64,000 nt of DNA from Deinococcus ficus (lineage in GTDB: Bacteria; Deinococcota; Deinococci; Deinococcales; Deinococcaceae). The stretch lies in assembly GCF_003444775.1 (NCBI RefSeq), contig NZ_CP021084.1:124001-188000 (forward strand). The letters are read 5' to 3'. This document shows positions 7,804-15,060 of this stretch, piece after piece. Within the stretch, counting starts at the first letter, position 1; each line of letters begins with the position of its first letter. Made by a program: the position numbers and the translations under genes. The notes below the pieces were generated by a model. That model was given only the letters and a program-made list of their open reading frames with translations. It was not told the origin of the DNA and made no database searches.

Positions 7804-8415
7804 ATGGAACACAAAGAGAAGAAGAAGTACGAGAACAAGTACTTCAGCACCGTCACTGACGGCAATTTCACCACCACCAAGCTGTACAGCGCGTACTACC
7901 TGCTGTGCATCGTCATCGCCCTGCTTCCCCTGCTCGTGACGGACCTGAGCAGCAAGGAAGAAAAGATCGCAGCGGTCCTCGCGGTGATCGTCGGGCTCAG
8001 CAGCACGTTTCTTGCCCGGCCAGTGATGGACCGCCTCAAAGCGGACGGCAACTACCGGATCGGGAACGTCCTTCACCACCTGGTGGCGGAGGCGGTCGCG
8101 TCCAAGACTGAACTCGTCAGCGTCCTGGGAACCATGGTTCTCACCGTCAACGACCAGGTCTGGGACACCGAAAGCGCGAAGCTCACCACCCTGATTCTGG
8201 CCACGGTCAGTTTCCAGGTGCTGCGCATCGCGTACGCCCGCTACATGCTCCAGCACGAGTACCGGGCCCTTAAGGCCAGGACCGCGGCCCAGAGCACACC
8301 ACTGGAGTACTCGCCGCCGTTTCCTCTGGAAATTCTCGGCGACACTCCACCACCGGTTGAAGCTCCCGTCCGGCGCCCCCGCTCCAGACGGGGACCACGC
8401 CGCCGGCTGATTTAA
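7804..8415 (+). CDS. Membrane protein, four predicted TM segments
   Basis: A 203-residue protein with a charged N-terminus (MEHKEKKKYENKYF), hydrophobic segments at about residues 26-45 (YYLLCIVIALLPLLV), 52-72, 98-115 and 120-140, and a basic Pro/Arg-rich tail after residue 160. The layout resembles the next gene product (8529), suggesting divergent paralogues. Function is not recognised; a small integral membrane accessory protein is all that can be said. The start is fixed by the SD hairpin 8 nt upstream. Confidence 0.65.
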   Translation: MEHKEKKKYENKYFSTVTDGNFTTTKLYSAYYLLCIVIALLPLLVTDLSSKEEKIAAVLAVIVGLSSTFLARPVMDRLKADGNYRIGNVLHHLVAEAVASKTELVSVLGTMVLTVNDQVWDTESAKLTTLILATVSFQVLRIAYARYMLQHEYRALKARTAAQSTPLEYSPPFPLEILGDTPPPVEAPVRRPRSRRGPRRRLI

Positions 8416-8462
8416 CCTTCCACGTCCTCTTCCGGGTCCGAGACGCCCAGAAGCCGGAATGA

Positions 8463-8524
8463 CCACCCTGAATTGTTCACGGGTGGCCTCGGCACCCTGA
8501 ACGTCTACTTATCCTGAGGAGGAT
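8463..8524 (+). promoter_or_regulatory. Overlapping hairpins plus SD hairpin before 8529
   Basis: H1 is CCACCC 8463-8468 / GGGTGG 8481-8486; H2 is GGGTG 8481-8485 / CACCC 8493-8497. The SD hairpin is ATCCT-GAGG-AGGAT (8511-8524). Confidence 0.6.
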
Positions 8525-8528
8525 TCGC

Positions 8529-9008
8529 ATGAAGACCCCCAACATGTATTTCCTGAAGAAGCACAGCGCCAAATACCCCCTGAAGGTCATGTTCTGGTAT
8601 CACGTTCTGTGCATCATGACCGCGCTGCTGGTGCTGAACGCCCAGCTCGACACCACCTCCAAGCAGGTGTTCGCCGCGCTCGTCGTCGCCTTCTGCCTGT
8701 CCCTGTCCGAAGTCATCGCTCCGGCCGTGGTCAACATGCAGAAGCTCCCGGCACGCCTCCGCAGCAAACCGTCCCAGGCCGCAGTCGTTCTGGTGAAGAC
8801 AGCGGCATCGCGCATCACCCTTCTGTGGGGCGCCATCCTGACTGGGCTCGCCACTGCTTGCTACCGGGCCATCACCACTGACAGCGCCGAGATTCTCGTC
8901 CTCGGTATTGCCACCGCCATCGGCATGCACCTGTTCCGCGTGCTACTTGCCTACCGCAAGGCCAATCTGGCCGAGCGAAGGCGCAAGGCGCGCGCTGCCC
9001 TTTCGTAA
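8529..9008 (+). CDS. Membrane protein, probable paralogue of 7804
   Basis: A 159-residue protein with hydrophobic stretches near residues 20-38, 45-66, 88-110 and 115-135, and a strongly basic C-terminus (ANLAERRRKARAALS). The arrangement of a short polar N-terminus, a TM pair, a basic loop and a second TM pair parallels 7804-8415. It is the last gene of the L1 operon; element T1 begins immediately after its stop. No known family. Confidence 0.65.
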   Translation: MKTPNMYFLKKHSAKYPLKVMFWYHVLCIMTALLVLNAQLDTTSKQVFAALVVAFCLSLSEVIAPAVVNMQKLPARLRSKPSQAAVVLVKTAASRITLLWGAILTGLATACYRAITTDSAEILVLGIATAIGMHLFRVLLAYRKANLAERRRKARAALS

Positions 9009-9185
9009 CCTGGCCGTTCTTGCCAGGAACTGTGTGCCCGCGACACTGCAGCCTGACCGGTTGTGTCGTGCGGCCCTGAGTAGCGGTCAGGAACGCAACG
9101 TCAGTTGTGGTGCCCGTCAGAGTCATTCTGCGGCGCAGCCCGGAAACACGCCACCCTCACAGGTGTTTGTTGTTCCCGGGTTTTT
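9009..9185 (+). ncRNA. T1: covarying 3' element with terminator, copy 1 of 3
   Basis: Hairpin CCTGGC 9009-9014 / GCCAGG 9022-9027 is followed by the conserved GGAACTGTGTGCC (9026-9038). Stem 2 is CGACAC 9041-9046 / GTGTCG 9063-9068, stem 3 CCTGA 9075-9079 / TCAGG 9087-9091, and the end is a CCGGG-TTTTT terminator (to 9185). T2 and T3 keep the helices with other sequences. It ends 5 nt before the -10 of L2. Confidence 0.6.
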
Positions 9186-9190
9186 CCGTT

Positions 9191-9196
9191 TATACT
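9191..9196 (+). promoter_or_regulatory. -10 element of leader L2
   Basis: TATACT, 6 nt before the conserved GTTCCTCTGG at 9203. Confidence 0.65.
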
Positions 9197-9202
9197 CGAG
9201 TC

Positions 9203-9294
9203 GTTCCTCTGGTCGGGAATGATGCAGGACGTTGCCGAGGCCCCTTTTCCCCGGCAGAACTTCTGGACACGCGCCCTTCAGCCGCGCCCTGTCC
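9203..9294 (+). ncRNA. L2: covarying structured 5' leader RNA, copy 2 of 4
   Basis: P2 is TGCCG 9233-9237 / CGGCA 9252-9256. P3 is GGACA 9265-9269 / TGTCC 9290-9294 with inner GCGC/GCGC and loop CTTCAGCC. Leads operon 9623-11362. From 9295 to 9597 no gene is supported; that stretch holds further hairpins (GGTCTG/CAGACC near 9499, CACCCAGG/CCTGGGTG near 9560). Confidence 0.7.
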
Positions 9295-9597
9295 ACTTTC
9301 ACCCCCACCCGGAGATTCTGGGTACGAGCACGTCAGACGTCCGGTGCGGCGCTGTGCTCCAGATGTTGAACGCTTTGAAGCTGCCCTGAACTGCAGCGCC
9401 CTGGCCCGGAGTGACTCTGAGTCCTTCCGCGCCGCCCCCAGGTCCCTGACCTGCATGCCTGACTGATCTTCCGGTCACCCAGGCTTCTTTTCCGTACGGT
9501 CTGCATCAGACCGCCGGCACACGAAGTGCGCGACCGCGTCACGCTGTGCCTACGCCCTTCACCCAGGACTCCCTGGGTGCAGCGCATCCCGGAAGTC

Positions 9598-9617
9598 CTC
9601 CTCACCACCACGAGGAG
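9598..9617 (+). promoter_or_regulatory. SD hairpin before 9623
   Basis: CTCCTC 9598-9603 / GAGGAG 9612-9617 with loop ACCACCAC. The SD is fully in the 3' arm; the loop differs from the usual GAGG. Confidence 0.5.
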
Positions 9618-9622
9618 CCGAG

Positions 9623-10042
9623 ATGCTCACCCACCTCAACCCGCTGGCGGCACAACTGTGCAGCCTGCTGGCCGAGAACGACCTTGTGTCGTTCCGCACG
9701 ACCCTTGCAGGAGCCCAGGCATACATCGGCCAGGCTCATGTTCCCGAGCGCCAGGACGCCGTCGCTCAGGTCACCCTCGACGCCGCCCATCAAGGGAGGC
9801 TCGGACCTGTCGCGGTGACCCCCTGGGATACCGATGACACGTGGAGCAGCCTGACGCGGCATACGTCGATCATTACCCTGATCGACTTCCACTTCCACGC
9901 GCAGACCTGGGGCAGCGACACGCCACGGCAGTGCCGTCAGCTCGCTGTCGGCTACTTTCTGGCGAGTGGACTTCCCCGCTCCGTTGGCACCTTGGCCGCG
10001 ATCGAACTGATGATCCGGCTGAAGTTTCCCGCTGAGAATTGA
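9623..10042 (+). CDS. Hypothetical protein, first gene of L2 operon
   Basis: A 139-residue mixed alpha/beta protein without membrane segments (LAAQLCSLLAENDLVSFRTTL ... TLIDFHFHAQTWG ... AAIELMIRLKFPAEN). The start follows GAGGAG by 5 nt. No recognised domain. The long 5' leader (420 nt from L2) is unusual for so small a gene and contains several hairpins. Confidence 0.6.
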   Translation: MLTHLNPLAAQLCSLLAENDLVSFRTTLAGAQAYIGQAHVPERQDAVAQVTLDAAHQGRLGPVAVTPWDTDDTWSSLTRHTSIITLIDFHFHAQTWGSDTPRQCRQLAVGYFLASGLPRSVGTLAAIELMIRLKFPAEN

Positions 10043-10093
10043 CCGCATCACTTCCTCGTCCTTGTGAAGCCAAGGCCGCCGAAGACACACCCA

Positions 10094-10152
10094 CCCTGCC
10101 ATCTGGCGAGGGCGTGTGCTTCAGCACCCCTTGCCGCCTTCCTGAGGAGGAA
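10094..10152 (+). promoter_or_regulatory. Overlapping hairpins plus SD hairpin before 10156
   Basis: H1 is CCCTGCC 10094-10100 / GGCGAGGG 10105-10112 (one bulge). H2 is GGCGAGGG / CCCTTGCC 10128-10135 (one G-U). The SD hairpin TTCCT-GAGG-AGGAA is at 10139-10152. Confidence 0.65.
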
Positions 10153-10155
10153 GTC

Positions 10156-10347
10156 ATGTCCTTTACCACCAAACTGCTGCTCGCCGTTGTCCTCGCCGCG
10201 TTCGTCATCGTTGCTGGCGTCTTTGCCACCAACGCGACGGCTGTTCTCAGCTGCATGGCCGTCACGCTCGTCCTGTTCGGCGTCACGGTCAATGACAAGC
10301 GGCTGATCGACTACGTGATCAGCGCCTTCCGCTCCAGCAGCAAGTGA
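10156..10347 (+). CDS. Small two-TM membrane protein
   Basis: A 63-residue protein with two hydrophobic helices (LLLAVVLAAFVIVAGVFAT and VLSCMAVTLVLFGVTV) and a short basic tail. The SD hairpin fixes the ATG; an upstream in-frame ATG at 10039 has no SD and would read through the regulatory hairpins, so it is rejected. No recognised family; size and topology resemble holin-like or toxin-like small membrane proteins, but there is no specific evidence. Confidence 0.6.
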   Translation: MSFTTKLLLAVVLAAFVIVAGVFATNATAVLSCMAVTLVLFGVTVNDKRLIDYVISAFRSSSK

Positions 10348-10377
10348 ACTCCCAGGACGTGTCCTGACTGGCAACCC

Positions 10378-10443
10378 CCATCCCACACCTCGTGTCTGGG
10401 ATGGCCAACGCCACTCAGTCACACCTTCACTCCTGAGGAGGAG
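10378..10443 (+). promoter_or_regulatory. Hairpin plus SD hairpin before 10449
   Basis: CCATCCCA 10378-10385 / TGGGATGG 10397-10404 (8 bp), preceded by the palindrome AGGACGTGTCCT (10354-10365). The SD hairpin CTCCT-GAGG-AGGAG is at 10430-10443. Confidence 0.6.
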
Positions 10444-10448
10444 ATTCC

Positions 10449-10634
10449 ATGCTGCACATCAACGAACTGATCAAGCTCGTCATCGCCATCGTCGCTGCCC
10501 TGATCGGCCTGGTCGTCGTCGTTTCCAACGTCGCCGCCCTCCCGGCCTGGCTCACGCTGCTGGCACTGACCTGCGTGACCGCCTCCGGCTGCCTGTTCCT
10601 CAAGCAGCTGCTTTCCCCTTGCTCGCGCGTCTGA
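10449..10634 (+). CDS. Small two-TM membrane protein
   Basis: A 61-residue, almost wholly hydrophobic protein (LIKLVIAIVAALIGLVVVVSN, then LPAWLTLLALTCVTASGCLF) with three Cys. Similar in size and topology to 10156 but without clear sequence identity. Function unknown. Confidence 0.6.
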   Translation: MLHINELIKLVIAIVAALIGLVVVVSNVAALPAWLTLLALTCVTASGCLFLKQLLSPCSRV

Positions 10635-10713
10635 TTCGTCAGATTCCGAGGGTCAGCGCAAGCTGATCAATCCGCTCCCCTCTGAACGCCGCAGTCCACT
10701 TCAGAGCCCGGTC

Positions 10714-10779
10714 TTCCCACACGTCAGTGTCGGGTTGGCTACGGCAACCTGGACACGCTGCGACTTCCTGAGGAGGAAG
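10714..10779 (+). promoter_or_regulatory. Hairpins plus SD hairpin before 10783
   Basis: CCCACAC/GTGTCGGG (one bulge) and GGTTG 10733-10737 / CAACC 10745-10749 overlap at GGG. The SD hairpin CTTCCT-GAGG-AGGAAG is at 10764-10779. Confidence 0.55.
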
Positions 10780-10782
10780 CCC

Positions 10783-11001
10783 ATGAAGAACAAGATTGCT
10801 GCTGGTCTGTTGGTTGTCGTCGCTCTGGTCCTTGGTTACGTCAAGGCCCAGCTTCCCGACCCCCTGGCCGCACGACCTGTTCAACACACCGAGATCCAGG
10901 ACAGCGCTCCTTCCACCGAAGGAATGCGAGGCCTGTGGATTTCGAAGACCCTGCCGCCCGCCAGCTCCACTGCAGGCACGCGGCCCATCTGGATCTCCTG
11001 A
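10783..11001 (+). CDS. Small protein with N-terminal signal/anchor
   Basis: A 72-residue protein: MKNK then a hydrophobic run (IAAGLLVVVALVLGYVKA) that could be a signal peptide cleaved after KA or a membrane anchor, then a polar segment rich in Pro and Ser. Family not recognised. Start set by the SD hairpin. Confidence 0.55.
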   Translation: MKNKIAAGLLVVVALVLGYVKAQLPDPLAARPVQHTEIQDSAPSTEGMRGLWISKTLPPASSTAGTRPIWIS

Positions 11002-11074
11002 TTTTTCTGGACGTCCGTTCTTGACTGACATTCCTTCGATTCAGGGCTTGAGCATCCTGGACTGAAGTCACCCC

Positions 11075-11137
11075 CATCCATTCACTGGATGTTGTGGTGG
11101 CTCAAGCACCCAGCATCCGCCATTCCTGAGGAGGAAT
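11075..11137 (+). promoter_or_regulatory. Overlapping hairpins plus SD hairpin before 11141
   Basis: H1 is CATCCA 11075-11080 / TGGATG 11086-11091; H2 is GGATG 11087-11091 / CATCC 11114-11118, giving an a, a*, a order. The SD hairpin ATTCCT-GAGG-AGGAAT is at 11122-11137. Confidence 0.65.
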
Positions 11138-11140
11138 GCC

Positions 11141-11362
11141 ATGACCCTGATCCCCAACACTGAAGCGCTGTTCGTGCTCGAATACACCACCGCTGACGCC
11201 ACCCTCAGCTTCGCTGTCGGCAAGAACGTCACGGCCATGAAGCACGAACTTCGCGAGGAAGGCGCTCTGGCCTTCAACGACCCGGTGATGCTCGAGCGTC
11301 TGGAGCAGTTCCCTGATCTCCAGAGCCGATTCCGCGCTCACCTGCACGCCCTCCAGGCGTAA
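11141..11362 (+). CDS. Small hypothetical protein, last gene of L2 operon
   Basis: A 73-residue soluble protein (LFVLEYTTADATLSFAVGKNVTAM ... PVMLERLEQFPDLQSRFRAHLHALQA): a short beta part followed by a helix. No recognised family. T2 follows about 95 nt downstream. Confidence 0.6.
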   Translation: MTLIPNTEALFVLEYTTADATLSFAVGKNVTAMKHELREEGALAFNDPVMLERLEQFPDLQSRFRAHLHALQA

Positions 11363-11457
11363 CCCCGGATCCCGCCGCGGATTCTTGTCATTCTGACCGT
11401 CTGGATTTCCCGCATTCCTGAGTCTTCCGACTCTGGGGCTGGATTCCCTTGCCGTTA

Positions 11458-11649
11458 CCCGGTCGCCTCACCAGGCTTCCTTACCGGGAATTGGGTGCCT
11501 GACAACTTCGCCACTTCGCGTTGTTTAGGCCATACCTGCAGAAGTGGGAAACAGCCACGGCTGAGGTGCATTTTAAGGAGACATTCCTATTGCGCCGCCC
11601 GATCTACAAGCTTAATCCTCTGGGGTTATGATTTGTATATCGGGTTTTT
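11458..11649 (+). ncRNA. T2: covarying 3' element with terminator, copy 2 of 3
   Basis: CCCGG 11458-11462 / CCGGG 11484-11488, then GGGAATTGGGTGCC; stem ACAAC 11502-11506 / GTTGT 11520-11524; hairpin CAGCC 11552-11556 / GGCTG 11559-11563; terminator CCCGAT 11598-11603 / ATCGGG 11639-11644 with TTTTT. Same order of parts as T1 and T3. Confidence 0.6.
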
Positions 11650-11666
11650 CCATTTCGGGGGGTTGA

Positions 11667-11819
11667 ATGAAAGTTCTTTGCCTGGTCGAGATTCCGGAAG
11701 GGGCTTCCCTTGCAGAGCATGAAGCTGCTATACTTCACTTACCTGTGTTCTACCCTCTGCCTAGCAGTGGTGTACTCCCCGACCAGGGACGCAGGCTGAC
11801 GCACCCTCACTCCATGTGA
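11667..11819 (+). CDS. Possible 50-residue protein between T2 and L3
   Basis: ATG after GGGGGG; the product (MKVLCLVEIPEGASLAEHEA ... HLPVFYPLPSSGVLPDQGRR) has a plausible beta-alpha composition. Its last codons lie inside the terminator stem at 11801-11825. No family is recognised and no promoter is obvious, so it may be spurious. Confidence 0.3.
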   Translation: MKVLCLVEIPEGASLAEHEAAILHLPVFYPLPSSGVLPDQGRRLTHPHSM

Positions 11820-11829
11820 GGGTGCTTTT
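11801..11829 (+). terminator. Strong intrinsic terminator
   Basis: GCACCCTCAC / GTGAGGGTGC (10 bp, 5-nt loop) followed by TTTTC. It separates the L2 operon region from the L3 promoter. Confidence 0.85.
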
Positions 11830-11852
11830 CTGTTTCCCCCACCCACGCGCGG

Positions 11853-11858
11853 TATACT
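11853..11858 (+). promoter_or_regulatory. -10 element of leader L3
   Basis: TATACT, 6 nt before GTTCCTCTGG at 11865. A CCACCC run lies 8 nt upstream of the hexamer. Confidence 0.65.
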
Positions 11859-11864
11859 GCGGAT

Positions 11865-11981
11865 GTTCCTCTGGTCGGGGACCGCCAAGCGCAGTACAGC
11901 AAGGCTCACACGCAGGACGTTGATCAACCGCCACTCGTTGATCAGAAGCTCTCGGGGACGCGATTCAGCCCGCCTTTCCCC
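11865..11981 (+). ncRNA. L3: covarying structured 5' leader RNA, copy 3 of 4
   Basis: The longest copy, with about 28 extra nt (including a GCC/GGC hairpin) between GTTCCTCTGGTCGGG and GCAGGACG. P2 is TGATCAAC 11921-11928 / GTTGATCA 11937-11944 (8 perfect pairs, quite different from L1, L2 and L4). P3 is GGGGA 11954-11958 / TCCCC 11977-11981 with loop TTCAGCC. Confidence 0.75.
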
Positions 11982-12000
11982 CCACCCTGCCCCTTCCCGG

Positions 12001-12058
12001 GGCCAGCCACGTTTTCGGACGATGCTGGCCCGCTCGGGTTCAGTGTCTCCGGCAGGAG
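12001..12058 (+). promoter_or_regulatory. Hairpin and SD hairpin before 12063
   Basis: GGCCAGC 12001-12007 / GCTGGCC 12024-12030, then CTCC-GGCA-GGAG (12047-12058) holding the SD of the SLOG-NADAR gene. Confidence 0.5.
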
Positions 12059-12062
12059 TGAC

Positions 12063-13286
12063 ATGAAACGATTTCCCGTCAGTATCCCCGGCGTCACCGT
12101 CTACGCACCTGACGCTGCCGAGGTTCGCTCCTGGCTGAACCTCCACCCCCGCCTGATCGCGGGCACGGGGCACCGCCCCAACAAGTTTCCCAAGCGCAGC
12201 GCCACCCGCCTGCCGGAGCTCACCACGCGGTTCCTGCGGGACAACCCCCAGTGGCAGAAGTACGACCCGATGGGCCTGTACGACCCCCGGGGCTGGGCCG
12301 CTGCCGTGGTGTTCGCCGCGGGTTGGCTGGCCGGCCGCAAGGTCGATGCCGTCATCGCCGGCGGCGCCATCGGCTGGGACCAGATCCTCGCCGAAGCGGC
12401 GCTCATGCTGGGCCTGCCCCTGCTGATCGCCATTCCATTTCAGACGCAAGACAGCATGTGGCCCCGCCACGTGCGCGAGGTCTGGCTCGCCCAGCTGCGC
12501 CGGGCGGATCGCGTCGTGTGCGTCACCGACGTCCACGACATCCTCACCCCCGGCGCACGAAGCACCCGCGACCTGGACCCGCAGGGCATGAAAGACGCGA
12601 TGGACCGGCGCAACAAGTTCATGACGGTGCACCTGCACCGCCACATGGACGTGCTGCCTGACCTGTTCGTCGTCGCCCTGCATGACGGATCCAGCGGAGG
12701 CACCGGCAACTGCGTGCGTGACTGCCGCGCTGCCAAACTCCCCATGACTTCGGTCTACGCCGACTTCCTGGCCGAGCTGTGCCCCACCACCACTGCGCGG
12801 GCCAAGACGCCCCCTGCAGCGCCCGTCCCCCTCTTCAGCCCTGAGCCTGCCGGCATCCGGGGCTTCCAGGGCGAGTACCGGTGGCTGTCCAACTTCTGGC
12901 GGCTCTCCCGGCCCGTCAAACTGAGCGGCATCGAGTTCTGGACCGTGGAAGCGGCCTATCAGGCAGCCAAGACACTCGACCTCGACGACCGCCGGCACCT
13001 GGCTACCCTGGATCCCGGCGACGCCAAGCGGTACGGACGAACAGTGAAGATGCGGCCCGACTGGGACAGCATCAAACTCGACGTCATGACGCAGCTGACC
13101 CGGCACAAGTTCAGGGATCCCGCCCTGCGGACCCGCCTTCTCAGCACTGGAACGCTCCAGATCACCGAGGAGAACACCTGGGGCGACACCTTCTGGGGAG
13201 TCAGCCGCGGCAAAGGCCAGAACCACCTGGGACAGATCCTCATGGCACTCCGCCACGAGATCGCCAACGAGCAACAAGCGCAGTAG
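12063..13286 (+). CDS. SLOG-NADAR fusion protein
   Basis: A 407-residue two-domain protein. Residues about 30-255 show SLOG/YspA features: GTGHRPNK near 34-41 and the glycine-rich VIAGGAIGWDQILAEAA followed by a Rossmann-like pattern. Residues about 264-403 are a NADAR (YbiA-like) domain: GFQGEYRWLSNFW, IEFWTVEAAYQAAK and TWGDTFWGVSRGKGQNHLG. SLOG domains bind nucleotide or NAD-derived ligands; some NADAR domains remove ADP-ribose from guanine in DNA and RNA. The fusion suggests sensing or reversal of NAD-linked modification, perhaps against toxins or phage defence. First gene of the L3 operon. Confidence 0.85.
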   Translation: MKRFPVSIPGVTVYAPDAAEVRSWLNLHPRLIAGTGHRPNKFPKRSATRLPELTTRFLRDNPQWQKYDPMGLYDPRGWAAAVVFAAGWLAGRKVDAVIAGGAIGWDQILAEAALMLGLPLLIAIPFQTQDSMWPRHVREVWLAQLRRADRVVCVTDVHDILTPGARSTRDLDPQGMKDAMDRRNKFMTVHLHRHMDVLPDLFVVALHDGSSGGTGNCVRDCRAAKLPMTSVYADFLAELCPTTTARAKTPPAAPVPLFSPEPAGIRGFQGEYRWLSNFWRLSRPVKLSGIEFWTVEAAYQAAKTLDLDDRRHLATLDPGDAKRYGRTVKMRPDWDSIKLDVMTQLTRHKFRDPALRTRLLSTGTLQITEENTWGDTFWGVSRGKGQNHLGQILMALRHEIANEQQAQ

Positions 13287-13294
13287 GCACGCCA

Positions 13295-13345
13295 CCTCTC
13301 ACCGACAGGGGCGCGCCGCGCCTCTCACTCATCCCTGAGGAGGGA
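13295..13345 (+). promoter_or_regulatory. Overlapping hairpins plus SD hairpin before 13349
   Basis: H1 is CCTCT 13295-13299 / AGGGG 13307-13311; H2 is GGGGCGC 13308-13314 / GCGCCTC 13318-13324. The SD hairpin TCCCT-GAGG-AGGGA is at 13332-13345. Confidence 0.6.
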
Positions 13346-13348
13346 CCC

Positions 13349-13612
13349 ATGACCGCACCTGTGACTCACCTGATCAGCATCCACCTCTCCGACGGCAGCC
13401 ACCTGCGCAGCGCCATCACCTTCCATGAAGGTCAGTGGCACGGCGTTTGGGGCACCGACCCGAGCACCGGCCTCGCGCGGCTGCATCCCGTCCGGGGTGA
13501 CACGCTCGAAGCGCGGTACCGCGATCAGGCGCTGGAAGTCCACCACGAAGCCTACATGGCGGAGTCCTGGGCGCCCGGCATTCTCAGCGTCAGCGGCCCA
13601 CTGCCCCTCTGA
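13349..13612 (+). CDS. Small beta-rich hypothetical protein
   Basis: An 87-residue protein with alternating short strands (HLISIHLSDGSHLRSAITFHEGQW; DTLEARYRDQALEVHHEAYM). It resembles in style the beta-rich parts of the next three gene products (short Thr/Asp-rich strands ending in hydrophobics), so this cluster may be a family of related small proteins, but I cannot demonstrate homology by eye. Confidence 0.6.
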   Translation: MTAPVTHLISIHLSDGSHLRSAITFHEGQWHGVWGTDPSTGLARLHPVRGDTLEARYRDQALEVHHEAYMAESWAPGILSVSGPLPL

Positions 13613-13627
13613 CCACCACCCGGCCCA

Positions 13628-13682
13628 CCCCCATCACCAGGAGGGGGCCGCACGCTCCCTCCCCATGTTCCCTGAGGAGGGA
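13628..13682 (+). promoter_or_regulatory. Overlapping hairpins plus SD hairpin before 13688
   Basis: H1 is CCCCC 13628-13632 / GGGGG 13643-13647; H2 is GGAGGG 13640-13645 / CCCTCC 13657-13662. The SD hairpin TCCCT-GAGG-AGGGA is at 13669-13682. Confidence 0.65.
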
Positions 13683-13687
13683 TTCCC

Positions 13688-14347
13688 ATGCTGTACACCG
13701 AAATGACCGCCATCCTCGCCGCCGACCGCCAGAACGCTGCCCGCAACGCCCGCAGCTTCCGCGAGGACTTCCAGCTGCTCCAGGGCCTCAACCCCCGGCT
13801 GCTCGAAGACGCCCGCGAGAACGTCCGGGAATACCTGCGCACGTTCCGGAACTGGGAAGTGCGGCGCATCCGTGCGCTGCGCAACGTCTGCGAGGACCTC
13901 TTCCACGCCGCTGACGTGCATCTGCACTTCACGGATGGAACGGTGCGAACCGTGCAATGCGAGTACAACAGCGGCCAGTGGTTCATCACCACCGGCGGCC
14001 ACTGGACGGCACTGCTCGAAGGCATCGGCGCGAACCTCGCCGTCCGCTTCACGGTGGACGACGCGCGGATCCGCTGGCTCAACGACGGCCTCGTGCTTCA
14101 GGGCATGACCGTTCAGACCACCCGCGCCTACACGGCCACGGTGTACTGGAACCACACCCCCATCGACCTGAAAGTCGTGTGCACCGGCAACCGCTGGACG
14201 CACGTCCACGGCCCTCAACCCACACCGCTGGGTGAAGGCCTCACCCCGCACCAGGCGGTCGCGCTGGCTGCCGAGCAGCTCGCCGACGACGCCTGGGTCA
14301 GCGCCGAGGTCAAACTCGACGTCACCCACATCCAGCACCACTTCTGA
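13688..14347 (+). CDS. Hypothetical protein
   Basis: A 219-residue protein. The first 75 residues are helical and charged (AADRQNAARNARSFREDFQLLQ ... RTFRNWEVRRIRALRNVCEDLF); the rest is beta-rich with Trp and His (VHLHFTDGTVRTVQCEYNSGQWF; YTATVYWNHTPIDLKVVCTGNRW). No signal peptide. Not recognised. Third gene of the L3 operon, with its own overlapping-hairpin module. Confidence 0.6.
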   Translation: MLYTEMTAILAADRQNAARNARSFREDFQLLQGLNPRLLEDARENVREYLRTFRNWEVRRIRALRNVCEDLFHAADVHLHFTDGTVRTVQCEYNSGQWFITTGGHWTALLEGIGANLAVRFTVDDARIRWLNDGLVLQGMTVQTTRAYTATVYWNHTPIDLKVVCTGNRWTHVHGPQPTPLGEGLTPHQAVALAAEQLADDAWVSAEVKLDVTHIQHHF

Positions 14348-14365
14348 ATCTTCCGGCGTTCCGTC

Positions 14366-14427
14366 GACCAGCCCCCATTCCGAGAGAGCTGGTCACGTGA
14401 CCGCTCCCTCACTTCCTGAGGAGGAAG
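14366..14427 (+). promoter_or_regulatory. Overlapping hairpins plus SD hairpin before 14431
   Basis: H1 is GACCAGC 14366-14372 / GCTGGTC 14388-14394; it overlaps the palindrome GGTCACGTGACC (14391-14402). The SD hairpin CTTCCT-GAGG-AGGAAG is at 14412-14427. Confidence 0.65.
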
Positions 14428-14430
14428 ACC

Positions 14431-14979
14431 ATGACCACCACCAACCTGACCGCCCGCATCCTCGACTTCGACCCGAAGACCACCCCTGCGAACGTCCTTC
14501 ACGACCTCATCACCGTGAACGTCACCTTCGACAGCGGGCTGGAGATGCAATTTGACCTGCGCTGGGACGCCAACGCCCAGCACTGGACCAACGCCTCGTC
14601 AGGTCAGCACCTGCCCGCGCACCTCCCGCCCCACCGCCTGGTGGACAGCGCGGTCGCGCACTTCATCTACACCACCACCTGCAAGACCGGCCGCCGCGGC
14701 TTCCGCAACCCGGCCGTTCACGCCACCGGCCAGAAGACCTTCCGGGCCACGCTTCCGACGGGCGACGCCCCCGACGAAGCCATCGAAGTCCGCGCGGTGC
14801 TCAAGGCCGGCACCTGGTACCACCAGTGGGCCGCGTACGGTGACCTCGACCCCCTGGGTGACGTCAGCCTCTACCCGACCGCCAAGGCCGCGCTCGACGC
14901 TGCTGCCTGGCTGGAAGGCGCCGAGGTGTACGCCACGCTGGGCGAGAGCCTTGACCTGTCCCAGGTCGCCTACCACTGA
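14431..14979 (+). CDS. Hypothetical protein
   Basis: A 182-residue soluble protein, beta-rich in the first half (LITVNVTFDSGLEMQFDLRWDANAQHW) and helical near the end (PTAKAALDAAAWLEGAEVYATLGESL). The phrase 'T-W-Y-H-Q-W-A-A-Y-G' near residue 130 and the general pattern resemble 15061-15594. Not recognised. Confidence 0.6.
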   Translation: MTTTNLTARILDFDPKTTPANVLHDLITVNVTFDSGLEMQFDLRWDANAQHWTNASSGQHLPAHLPPHRLVDSAVAHFIYTTTCKTGRRGFRNPAVHATGQKTFRATLPTGDAPDEAIEVRAVLKAGTWYHQWAAYGDLDPLGDVSLYPTAKAALDAAAWLEGAEVYATLGESLDLSQVAYH

Positions 14980-14997
14980 CCTCCAGCCACCCAACCG

Positions 14998-15055
14998 CCC
15001 CTTACGTTCCGAAGAGGGGTGGCCACGGCGCCCCTCTTCACTCCCTGAGGAGGGA
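14998..15055 (+). promoter_or_regulatory. Overlapping hairpins plus SD hairpin before 15061
   Basis: H1 is CCCCT 14998-15002 / AGGGG 15015-15019; H2 is GAAGAGGGG 15011-15019 / CCCCTCTTC 15031-15039 (9 bp). The SD hairpin TCCCT-GAGG-AGGGA is at 15042-15055. Confidence 0.7.
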
Positions 15056-15060
15056 CCCAC

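Noticed and set aside
9295..9597. Small frames in the long leader between L2 and 9623
   Set aside because: None has an SD or plausible composition; the stretch is dominated by hairpins.
11495..11722. Plus-strand 75-codon frame inside T2
   Set aside because: It reads through the conserved helices of the T element, has Cys/Ser/Arg-rich composition and no SD.
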